DNA from: CAZHAM01 sp964530415
GTDB taxonomy: Bacteria; Patescibacteriota; WWE3; UBA101185; UBA10185
Length of the DNA stretch: 13,461 nt
Reading direction: 5' to 3'
Assembly (NCBI GenBank): GCA_964530415.1
Contig: CAZHAM010000015.1
Span: 1 to 13,461, forward strand
Shown here: piece by piece, positions 7,575 through 13,461 of the stretch
How the letters are laid out: each line of letters opens with the position of its first letter
How positions within the stretch are numbered: position 1 is the stretch's first letter
Made by a program: the position numbers and the translations under genes
Notes under the pieces: generated by a model
The model's input: the letters and a program-made list of their open reading frames with translations, nothing else
The model's database searches: none
Told to the model about the DNA's origin: nothing

Positions 7575-7761
7575 GGGATTCCTTACCGCAGTTATGATGA
7601 TCATAGTGGTAGTCATTGCAATTGCGCTTGGCAATGTATTTTTGAAATACATTCTCGGGATCGATCTTGATAAAGTACCAGACGGCGCATTGGCTTTTTT
7701 TCACGCTTTAATGATAGCCGGAGTAGCTTATCTGGGCATCAAACTTTTTGGGAGTAAGTAA
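7567..7761 (+). CDS. Small two-helix membrane protein of unknown function
   Basis: 64 aa with two hydrophobic helices: about residues 6-30 (LTAVMMIIVVVIAIALGNVF) and 42-60 (ALAFFHALMIAGVAYLGIKL). A short loop with IDLDKVPDG joins them. I do not recognise the family. The ATG overlaps the last eight bases of gatA (ATGAATAA), AAAGG at 7552-7556 is a plausible ribosome site, and the next gene starts two bases after its stop. The operon packing and clean helix-loop-helix make it a believable gene, but only the context supports it. Confidence 0.6.
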   Translation: MNKGFLTAVMMIIVVVIAIALGNVFLKYILGIDLDKVPDGALAFFHALMIAGVAYLGIKLFGSK

Positions 7762-7763
7762 AT

Positions 7764-8153
7764 ATGTTTAATATTTTTGATTTATTTGGGTTGGGGGCAA
7801 CACAGAGATATTCTGTGTCTTCAGCTACGGCCGAAAAAATTCAAAAAGATTGGCAGTATATTAAAACTTTGACTGACGGAGGAACTCCGGCTCAGCTAAA
7901 ACAAGCATTGATAACCGCAGACCGCTCTTTAGACACAGCTTTAAAAGATTTTGCAAACGGGGAGACTATGGGCGAAAGATTAAAAGATGTCTCAAAAAAA
8001 TTTGATAACGACGTTTACAATAAAATTTGGCAGGCTCATAAAGTAAGAAACAGCTTGGTTCACGAATCCAATTTTGAACCTCCTCACTTTATGTTGATTC
8101 AAAATATCGAAATATTTCGCAAAGCCTTATTATCTTTAGGAGTTAAAATATGA
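7764..8153 (+). CDS. HEPN-like conserved small protein (Rx4H motif), function unknown
   Basis: 129 aa, soluble and mostly helical. The C-terminal half has IWQAHKVRNSLVHESNFE: R95-N-S-L-V-H100 is the Rx4H pattern, with Asn after Arg, that marks HEPN domains. Many HEPN proteins are metal-independent RNases; others are nucleotide-binding partners. The N-terminal 15 residues (FNIFDLFGLGATQRYS) are hydrophobic but too short for a sure membrane helix. From memory, similar AHKVRN..HE proteins occur in CPR genomes without assigned function; I could not verify this here. GGGAG at 7750-7754 is a usable ribosome site. The stop TGA overlaps the next ATG as ATGA, so the two are translationally coupled. 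Confidence 0.7.
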   Translation: MFNIFDLFGLGATQRYSVSSATAEKIQKDWQYIKTLTDGGTPAQLKQALITADRSLDTALKDFANGETMGERLKDVSKKFDNDVYNKIWQAHKVRNSLVHESNFEPPHFMLIQNIEIFRKALLSLGVKI

Positions 8154-8839
8154 AAGAAGTAGTTTTAATAACAGGCGGATCAGACGGATTAGGTTTAGAG
8201 ATTTCAAAAAAACTTTGTGGAGAATTTACGGTTGTTGCACTTTCTAACAAAAAAGAGTCATTAGATAATTTAAAAACTAAAATTGAATGCGAAACCGAAT
8301 TTTGCGATGTAACAGATCCAGCGCATATTGAGCAGATTTTAAATATTGTTATAGAAAAGTACGGAAGAATCGATTATCTGATAAATAATGCTGGTGTGTG
8401 GGTTGGCGGAGAGCTTACGCAAAATACTTACGATCAAATATCCGCAGTTATCGCTATAAATGTTGTAGGTACAATAAATATGACAAAGGCAGTTTTACCT
8501 CATTTTATTAAAAACAAGAGCGGTAAAGTGATTAATATTATTTCAACAAACGGAATTGAAACAAAACCAGAAAGAAGTGTTTACTGTGCAAGTAAGTGGG
8601 CGATAACTGGTTTTACCGGAAGTCTGAGAAAAGAACTGCAAAAATACGGAATCTCGGTAATCGGAATTAATCCCGGTCTTATGAGAACAAATTTGCACAC
8701 ATCCGCCGGAGTTGAGCGCGACATGACTAATGCAATGGAAGTTTCGGAAGTAGCAATTATTGTCGAATTTGTGCTTAAACAAAAAAATATATCAATAGAG
8801 CAGATTACTTTTAGGTCTATCGAGGCTGAAATATTTTAA
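8150..8839 (+). CDS. Short-chain dehydrogenase/reductase (SDR) family oxidoreductase
   Basis: 229 aa classical SDR. The Rossmann glycine motif is T8-GGSDGLG15, D53 (CDVTD) is at the adenine-contact site, NNAG is at 79-82, and the catalytic set is N104, S132, Y145 and K149 (YCASK). PG at 164-165 follows the active site. The residues after beta-2 (LSNKK) lack the acidic residue of NAD-specific enzymes and are followed by lysines, so NADPH is more likely. The substrate is not evident. AGGAG at 8138-8142 lies seven bases before the ATG, which overlaps the preceding stop by 4 nt. Its presence within the split gat cluster suggests co-transcription, not a shared pathway. Confidence 0.93.
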   Translation: MKEVVLITGGSDGLGLEISKKLCGEFTVVALSNKKESLDNLKTKIECETEFCDVTDPAHIEQILNIVIEKYGRIDYLINNAGVWVGGELTQNTYDQISAVIAINVVGTINMTKAVLPHFIKNKSGKVINIISTNGIETKPERSVYCASKWAITGFTGSLRKELQKYGISVIGINPGLMRTNLHTSAGVERDMTNAMEVSEVAIIVEFVLKQKNISIEQITFRSIEAEIF

Positions 8840-8847
8840 GTTAACTT

Positions 8848-10149
8848 ATGGAATATAAATTAGTTTTAGGTTTAGAAATTCATATTCAACCCAAAACAAG
8901 TACGAAAATGTTTTGTGGCTGCGGTGCTGACATATGGGGTGCCGATCCAAACACTCATACTTGTCCCGTTTGTCTTGGTCTTCCAGGCGCTCTTCCTGTT
9001 CCAAATTATGAAGCTGTGGAGAAAACCCAAACTTTGGGATTGGCCTTAGATTGTGAATTAAATGAAAATTCGAGATTTGATAGAAAACATTATTTTTATC
9101 CTGATTTACCAAAAGGATATCAAATCAGCCAGTATAAAAAACCTTTTTGTGAGTACGGAAAATTAGTTTTGGATTCCGGCTTCGAAGTAACAATTGACAG
9201 AATTCATTTAGAAGAAGACACTGCAAAATCTTTTCACGAAAACGGCCAAACTTTAATCGATTTTAATAAATCCGGAATGCCTTTAATTGAGATAGTTACC
9301 TCACCTTGTTTTAGAAGTGTTGCCGATGCTGTTGAATATTCCAAGCAAATAAGAACTATTGCACGTTTACTTAACATAAGTGAGGCGGATATGGAAAAAG
9401 GGCAAATGAGAATTGAGCCAAATATTTCATTAAGAACAGCTGAAATGGAACAAAACGATGAGCTGCCGGATTATAAAGTTGAAATAAAAAATATTAATTC
9501 CTTTAAATTTATGGAAAAAGCTGTTTTGGCAGAAATCGAAAGACAAACCATAGCATTAGATAACGGAGTAAAATTAACGCAAGAAAATAGGGGATACGAT
9601 GAAGCTAAAAATATAACGGTCCCACAAAGATCAAAAGAAGAAGCAAAAGATTACCGATATTTTCCAGAGCCCGATATTCCGCCGATGGTGTTTGCTAAAA
9701 AGTATTTTGACGAACTTAAATCGAAACTTCCGGAACTTCCGAATAAAACAAAAACTAGATTAGTAAGCGAGTACGGCTTGGACAAAGAATCCGTAAGAGT
9801 ACTTGTAGATAATCTTGGGAATCAGTACGTATTGAAATTAGACGAAATGATTAAATTTGGTTTAGATCCAAAAAAATCACTCAACACACTTTTAAATAAA
9901 AAAGAAACTGTTAATTTAGATATTGAAGAAATTAAAAACTCACTTAACACCGACTCAGGCACAATGACAGACACAGAGGAAATTTCAAAAATTGTTACAA
10001 AAGTTATTAGTTTGAATTCAAAAGCAGTTGAAGATTATAAAAATGGCAAATCAGCATCACTTGAGTTTTTACTCGGAATGGTAATGAGGGAATCAAAAGG
10101 TAAAGCGAATGCGGATACTGTTAGAAAACTCTTAATTGAGTTAATATAA
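8848..10149 (+). CDS. gatB: Asp-tRNA(Asn)/Glu-tRNA(Gln) amidotransferase subunit GatB, shortened
   Basis: 433 aa, about 40 shorter than usual. The N-terminal kinase-like cradle is intact: LGLEIHIQ, zinc ligands C23, C25, C39 and C42 (FCGCG...CPVCLGLPGALPVPN), HYFYPDLPKGYQISQY, DFNKSGMPLIEIVT and YRYFPEPDIPP. The C-terminal YqeY-like tail is also recognisable (AVEDYKNGKSASLEFLLGMV, then ESKGKANADTVRKLL). The missing residues are in the helical linker between them, where the family segment resembling ISGKIAKEVFEEM is absent. GatB phosphorylates the tRNA-bound Glu/Asp and amidates it using ammonia from GatA. It starts eight bases after the SDR stop with no ribosome site, so reinitiation is likely. 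Confidence 0.95.
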   Translation: MEYKLVLGLEIHIQPKTSTKMFCGCGADIWGADPNTHTCPVCLGLPGALPVPNYEAVEKTQTLGLALDCELNENSRFDRKHYFYPDLPKGYQISQYKKPFCEYGKLVLDSGFEVTIDRIHLEEDTAKSFHENGQTLIDFNKSGMPLIEIVTSPCFRSVADAVEYSKQIRTIARLLNISEADMEKGQMRIEPNISLRTAEMEQNDELPDYKVEIKNINSFKFMEKAVLAEIERQTIALDNGVKLTQENRGYDEAKNITVPQRSKEEAKDYRYFPEPDIPPMVFAKKYFDELKSKLPELPNKTKTRLVSEYGLDKESVRVLVDNLGNQYVLKLDEMIKFGLDPKKSLNTLLNKKETVNLDIEEIKNSLNTDSGTMTDTEEISKIVTKVISLNSKAVEDYKNGKSASLEFLLGMVMRESKGKANADTVRKLLIELI

Positions 10150-10164
10150 ATCCAAGGCAGTGTT

Positions 10165-12009
10165 ATGGAGTTTAAATTCGATCTCAAAGATCCAAAGTAC
10201 GAATATATTACTGATATTGACGGTTTGAATAGAGCCGTCGAAATTCTTGAAAAACAGCGTGTTATAGCAGTTGATGTTGAAAGTACCTCATTAGACCCTT
10301 TTACAGGAACTTTACTCATGATTCAGATTAGCTCAGAAGACACCTGTTACGTTTTTGACACCCGTAGTCAAAATTTAGGCGAGATAGAAAGATTTAAGAA
10401 CTTATTGGAGAATTCATCGATAGTTAAGCTTTTACACAACGGTAAATTTGATTATAAATTTATTAAAACAAAAACTAAGATCGAAGTGGTAAATATTTTT
10501 GACACAATGCTTGCCGAACTTGTTTTAACAGCTGGTTTGGGAGGAAGATACTTTAAACTTACCGATCTTGCAAAACAATACTGTGATATTGATCTGGATA
10601 AAGCTATAAGATCCTCGTTTTACAATATGTCCCCCAACTCAAGATTTACCGAAGAGCAATTAAAATACGGTGCTTTAGATACTTTGGTATTATTTCCCAT
10701 TTTCGAAGAGCAATTAAAAAGATTGCAAAAGGAAAATTTATTAGATATAGCAAAACTTGAATTTGCCACAACCCGTGCTGTTGGCAATATGGAGTTGACG
10801 GGAATCTATTTAGACAAAGAGAAATGGAGGAATATACTAGTCGATTTAGCCATTAAGCGAGATGCATATTTGAAGGAATTTCAGGACGCGGTGAGGCCTA
10901 TGTTTAATATTTCAACCACAGACTTATTTGGAAATATAACTGATGCAATAAACATTAACAGCCAAGTTCAATTAATGGATCTTTTTAACAATAAATTAAA
11001 ACTAAATTTGCCTTCAACGGGAGATGCCATTTTAAATAATGTTTCCCACCCGGTTGCCAAAATGTTAAGAAACTATAGGAAATATGAAAAATTATTATCA
11101 GCTTTTGGCGAAGGTCTGTTAGAAAAAATTAATCCAGTAACAGGTAGGCTCCACCCAGAATTTAACCAGCTGGGCACTGCAACAGGAAGATTTTCTTGCA
11201 ACAACCCGAACCTTCAGCAAATACCTAGAAATTCAAAAGAAGCGCCTTTTAGAACCTGCTTCAACCCCAGGCCAGGCTATAAACTTGTTACTGCCGACTA
11301 CTCCTCATTTGAAATGCGCATCCTAGCCGAACTTTCTCAGGACGCAAAAATGGTAAAAGCACTGAATGAAGGATTAGACATTCACTCATATACAGCTTCA
11401 CTGATGTTTAACAAAGAATATTCTGCAGACTTTAAAAGTAAGTACCCTGATTTAAGGCAGATTGCAAAACCTATCGGCTTTGGTTTGATGTACGGAATGG
11501 GATCTATGGGTTTAGCAAACTCGCTAGAGATGGAAGGCGTTTCAGTTACAAAAGAAGTAGCACAGGATTATATGGATAAATATTTTGCAAGTTATCCAAG
11601 TGTTAAAAAGTATTTGGATAGTATGGCCGATAGCGCAGTAAAAAAAGGATACAGCAAAACTCCCGCAGGTAGAAAACGTTGGTATCATAAACCCGAAAAA
11701 GACGATCCCGAATTTAAACGTAAAGTTAGTCAAATTCAAAGAGAAGCAAAAAACCATCCAATTCAAGGTACAAATGCCGATGCGATTAAATATGCCTTGG
11801 TTTATTTAAATGACCGAATGAAAAGAGAAAAAATTGACGGTGGAATTATATTAACTGTTCACGACGAAATAGTTTCTGAAATCAGAGAAGATCAAGCTGA
11901 AAATTGGGCTCAAGTTCAATCGGATGAAATGGTAAGAGCCGCCAAACTTTTTATAAAAACTGTGGGTGTTAAATCCGATCCTTTTGTGGGAGATGTCTGG
12001 GAGCACTAA
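10165..12009 (+). CDS. polA: DNA polymerase I lacking the 5'-nuclease domain (exo+ Klenow-like)
   Basis: 614 aa, the size of a Klenow fragment; full PolA is about 900. The 3'-5' exonuclease has its DEDDy residues: D37 and E39 (AVDVEST), N92 and D96 (HNGKFD), Y168 and D172 (YGALD), so proofreading should work. The polymerase has TGRFSCNNPNLQQIP, motif A with D378 and E383 (TADYSSFEMRI), motif B with R431, K435, F439 and Y443 (RQIAKPIGFGLMYG), and motif C with H566, D567 and E568 (LTVHDE). Family A fills gaps and matures lagging-strand DNA; here the flap nuclease must come from another gene. It starts 15 bp after gatB with a weak AAGG at 10154-10157. Its stop lies inside a large hairpin. Confidence 0.95.
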   Translation: MEFKFDLKDPKYEYITDIDGLNRAVEILEKQRVIAVDVESTSLDPFTGTLLMIQISSEDTCYVFDTRSQNLGEIERFKNLLENSSIVKLLHNGKFDYKFIKTKTKIEVVNIFDTMLAELVLTAGLGGRYFKLTDLAKQYCDIDLDKAIRSSFYNMSPNSRFTEEQLKYGALDTLVLFPIFEEQLKRLQKENLLDIAKLEFATTRAVGNMELTGIYLDKEKWRNILVDLAIKRDAYLKEFQDAVRPMFNISTTDLFGNITDAININSQVQLMDLFNNKLKLNLPSTGDAILNNVSHPVAKMLRNYRKYEKLLSAFGEGLLEKINPVTGRLHPEFNQLGTATGRFSCNNPNLQQIPRNSKEAPFRTCFNPRPGYKLVTADYSSFEMRILAELSQDAKMVKALNEGLDIHSYTASLMFNKEYSADFKSKYPDLRQIAKPIGFGLMYGMGSMGLANSLEMEGVSVTKEVAQDYMDKYFASYPSVKKYLDSMADSAVKKGYSKTPAGRKRWYHKPEKDDPEFKRKVSQIQREAKNHPIQGTNADAIKYALVYLNDRMKREKIDGGIILTVHDEIVSEIREDQAENWAQVQSDEMVRAAKLFIKTVGVKSDPFVGDVWEH

Positions 12010-12031
12010 TATTTATTAGTGTGGACATCTC
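11990..12031. terminator. Two-tier hairpin between convergent polA and the 78-aa gene
   Basis: Outer arms GAGATGTC (11990-11997) and GACATCTC (12024-12031) are perfectly complementary. Inside them CACTAAT (12004-12010) and ATTAGTG (12015-12021) form a perfect 7-bp stem with an ATTT loop. A 6/2 internal loop separates the two tiers. The polA stop codon is in the upper stem. No T tract follows on either strand, so it is either an atypical bidirectional terminator or a 3'-end stabiliser. Confidence 0.6.
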
Positions 12032-12039
12032 GACCTTCG

Positions 12040-12276
12040 TTAGAATATTCGCCGGCGCTTTGGCTTGAACTCTCCGCGCTTATGCACAATTTTAATCTTA
12101 ACTTTCTGTATTCCGAATATGCCTCGGACGTGTTCTCTTATCTTAGTGTTTGCATCTTTGATCGTACCTGCGTTACCCGTCATTTCGTAACCGGATGTTA
12201 TTCTAGCACCGAATCTAACGGGGCTAAACCAGTTAACCTTCACTACAACTACTTTAATTTCCGACACGTCTCTCAT
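12040..12276 (-). CDS. Small basic protein of unknown function
   Basis: 78 aa; I do not recognise the family. The predicted order is a beta strand (EIKVVVVKV), a turn-rich segment (WFSPVRFGARITSGYE), a helix (TIKDANTKIREHVRGIFG), a second strand (QKVKIKIVHKRG) and a strongly basic tail (KPKRRRIF). The net positive charge suggests binding to RNA, DNA or the ribosome, but that is inference. That it is a gene is well supported: AAAGGAGAG (12281-12289) has the right spacing to the ATG, a perfect TATAAT lies upstream, and the 3' end faces polA across a strong hairpin. Its codons use more G and C (CGC, CGG, GTC, GTG) than the neighbours, which may mean high expression or transfer. The overlapping plus-strand frame here has no start signals and is discounted. 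Confidence 0.72.
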   Translation of the reverse strand: MRDVSEIKVVVVKVNWFSPVRFGARITSGYEMTGNAGTIKDANTKIREHVRGIFGIQKVKIKIVHKRGEFKPKRRRIF

Positions 12277-12309
12277 CTAACTCTCCTTTCACTGCTCCCA
12301 GACCAAACG

Positions 12310-12315
12310 ATTATA
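12310..12315 (-). promoter_or_regulatory. -10 element (TATAAT) of the 78-aa gene
   Basis: The minus strand has a perfect TATAAT, predicting a start near 12303 and a leader of about 27 nt carrying the Shine-Dalgarno AAAGGAGAG at 12281-12289. The -35 is weak (TTTCTA at 17-bp spacing). This is a conventional leadered promoter, diverging from the leaderless clp promoter. Confidence 0.6.
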
Positions 12316-12345
12316 CATCAAAATGTAACTTATAGAAATTTCTTA

Positions 12346-12372
12346 CTAGCAAACCCATTGACCGAGTGCTAA
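12346..12372 (+). promoter_or_regulatory. CIRCE operator (HrcA binding site) of the clp gene
   Basis: CTAGCAAAC (12346-12354), nine bases, then GAGTGCTAA (12364-12372). The CIRCE consensus is TTAGCACTC-N9-GAGTGCTAA: the right half matches 9 of 9, the left half 6 of 9, and the spacing is exact. It overlaps the -35 and the spacer of the clp promoter, so bound HrcA would block RNA polymerase. CIRCE controls heat-shock chaperone genes in many bacteria, which fits a Clp ATPase. The hrcA gene itself is not in the window. Confidence 0.78.
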
Positions 12373-12385
12373 TTTTTGATAAAAT
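12358..12385 (+). promoter_or_regulatory. clp promoter (TTGACC-16-TAAAAT, extended -10, leaderless)
   Basis: TTGACC at 12358-12363 (5 of 6 to TTGACA), a 16-bp spacer ending in TGA, and TAAAAT at 12380-12385. Seven bases on is 12392, the A of the ATG, so the transcript should be leaderless. It is the most complete promoter in the window and overlaps the CIRCE operator. Confidence 0.72.
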
Positions 12386-12391
12386 ATACTT

Positions 12392-13461
12392 ATGGTTTTA
12401 TGTCACAGATGCGGTCAAAGACCCGCAAAAATTCCTTTAAATAGAATAATTGATGGCCGACAAGTTTATATGGCTTTATGCGAAGTTTGCTACAACGAAA
12501 TTATGCAAGAAACATCTTCTAGCGCTTCAAAATTAGATAAGTTCGGAAGAGATTTAACTCAAATGGCACGCGAAAATAAACTTGATCCGGTGATCGGACG
12601 AAAAGACGAAATTGAAAGAGTAATTCATATTTTATCCAGAAGAACAAAAAATAATCCGGTATTGATAGGTGATCCTGGTGTTGGTAAAACAGCAATTGTA
12701 GAAGGACTCGCGCAAAAAATAATAAATGGACAGGTTCCCGAGCCTTTACGCGGCAAAAGAGTTTTTATGTTGGATTTAGCTTCAATCTTAGCCGGTACTT
12801 CGCACAGAGGTATGTTTGAGGGACGTTTAAAAGATATTATCGACGAGGTGATCAAAGCTTCGGGGCAAATAATTTTATTTGTCGACGAGCTGCACACAGT
12901 CGTAGGCGCCGGAAGTGCAGAAGGCTCTATGGACGCTGCAAACATTTTAAAACCGGCATTGGCAAGAGGTCAGTTACAAATGGTTGGTGCGACCACAATT
13001 GACGAGTACAGAAAATATATTGAAAAGGACGCGGCCTTAGAAAGAAGATTCCAACCCGTAATGGTAAACGAACCCACACCTGAAGATACGGTCGAAATCC
13101 TAAAAGGCCTACGCGAAAGATACGAAAAACATCATCAAGTTAAAATAAATGACGAAGCGATTAAAACTGCGGTTAAAATGAGCGATAGATATATAAGCGA
13201 TAGATTTTTACCCGATAAAGCCATTGATGTAATCGACGAAGCGTGTGCTTTGATAAGATTATCCCAAGTAAAAGAGCCTGAAAACTTAAGAAAAATCGAC
13301 GAAGAATTAGTAGTTCTTCACAAACAATTAAGAGAAGACGCTTCATTTGAAGAAAAGAAAGTATTAAAAGACAAAGTAGACGAACTGGATAAAGTAAAAA
13401 ATGAATTGGTAGAAATTTGGACTAAAACAAAACTCGAAGACATCCCAACAGTTGACGAAAA
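12392..13461 (+). CDS. clpC: ClpC/ClpE-type AAA+ unfoldase with N-terminal zinc finger (3' end outside window)
   Basis: The first 356 residues are present and the frame is open at the window edge. In place of the usual Clp N-domain it starts with a C4 zinc finger, C4-x2-C7 and C30-x2-C33 (CHRC...CEVC), as in ClpE. The first AAA+ module has KLDPVIGR, Walker A GDPGVGKT (93-100), Walker B ILFVDE (161-166), GATT (189-192) and arginine fingers R208-R209. The helical lid and the start of a short coiled-coil middle domain (about 288-345) follow. The pore loop reads AGTSHRG, with His138 where most Clp proteins have Tyr. Such ATPases unfold or disaggregate proteins and feed ClpP. A CIRCE site and a leaderless promoter precede it. 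ClpE would be an equally fair name. Confidence 0.93.
   Translation, partial: MVLCHRCGQRPAKIPLNRIIDGRQVYMALCEVCYNEIMQETSSSASKLDKFGRDLTQMARENKLDPVIGRKDEIERVIHILSRRTKNNPVLIGDPGVGKTAIVEGLAQKIINGQVPEPLRGKRVFMLDLASILAGTSHRGMFEGRLKDIIDEVIKASGQIILFVDELHTVVGAGSAEGSMDAANILKPALARGQLQMVGATTIDEYRKYIEKDAALERRFQPVMVNEPTPEDTVEILKGLRERYEKHHQVKINDEAIKTAVKMSDRYISDRFLPDKAIDVIDEACALIRLSQVKEPENLRKIDEELVVLHKQLREDASFEEKKVLKDKVDELDKVKNELVEIWTKTKLEDIPTVDE

Noticed and set aside
8151..8153. Possible UGA recoding as in some CPR lineages
   Set aside because: This TGA is the natural stop of the HEPN-like gene in a 4-nt ATGA overlap, and no in-frame TGA is found inside the conserved genes, so the standard code fits.
12019..12372. 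A 117-codon plus-strand open frame after polA
   Set aside because: It overlaps the 78-aa minus-strand gene throughout, has no start signals, runs through the promoters and most of the CIRCE arms, and its protein looks random in composition. The minus-strand gene has promoter, ribosome site and sensible composition.

Overview
AT-rich, gene-dense chromosomal segment, most likely from a Candidate Phyla Radiation (Patescibacteria) bacterium, perhaps of the Microgenomates/Katanobacteria side. The lineage is inferred from several features. Genes are short and tightly packed. PolA lacks its 5'-nuclease domain and PolX is a two-domain PHP type. The gatCAB genes are split by small unknown genes, and a LemA/HtpX pair and a zinc-finger ClpC/ClpE-type unfoldase are present. 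The standard code applies: TAA dominates as stop, TAG is used once, and TGA once inside an ATGA overlap. I see no insertion sequence, prophage, CRISPR array or rRNA.

Layout. (1) 1-2400: tRNA-Gly(CCC) on the minus strand diverges from a plus-strand multi-pass GT-C (PMT/ArnT-like) glycosyltransferase. That gene converges on a minus-strand membrane-anchored LysM protein, with a hairpin terminator between them. tRNA-Asp(GTC) lies upstream of the LysM gene. (2) 2467-5805: polX, lemA and htpX on the plus strand, each with its own recognisable promoter. (3) 5819-12009: a long plus-strand operon of gatC, gatA, a 64-aa membrane protein, a HEPN-motif protein, an SDR oxidoreductase, gatB and an exo+ Klenow-like polA. 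It ends in a large two-tier hairpin that contains the polA stop codon. (4) 12010-12391: a 78-aa basic protein of unknown function on the minus strand, then a divergent promoter region with a CIRCE (HrcA) operator. (5) 12392-end: a truncated ClpC/ClpE-type AAA+ ATPase.

The gat genes would form the Glu-tRNA(Gln)/Asp-tRNA(Asn) amidotransferase. polX and polA are repair and gap-filling polymerases. LemA, HtpX and Clp suggest envelope and cytosolic protein quality control.

The most notable signal is an exact promoter/start geometry. Three genes (polX, htpX, clp) share TGnTAAAAT followed by exactly six bases and then ATG, with no Shine-Dalgarno. This puts the predicted transcription start on the A of the start codon, so they look leaderless. 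lemA and the 78-aa gene instead have strong AGGAG-type sites and 20-27 nt leaders. The second signal is the near-perfect CIRCE overlapping the leaderless clp promoter. The third is the well-supported but unrecognised 78-aa gene.
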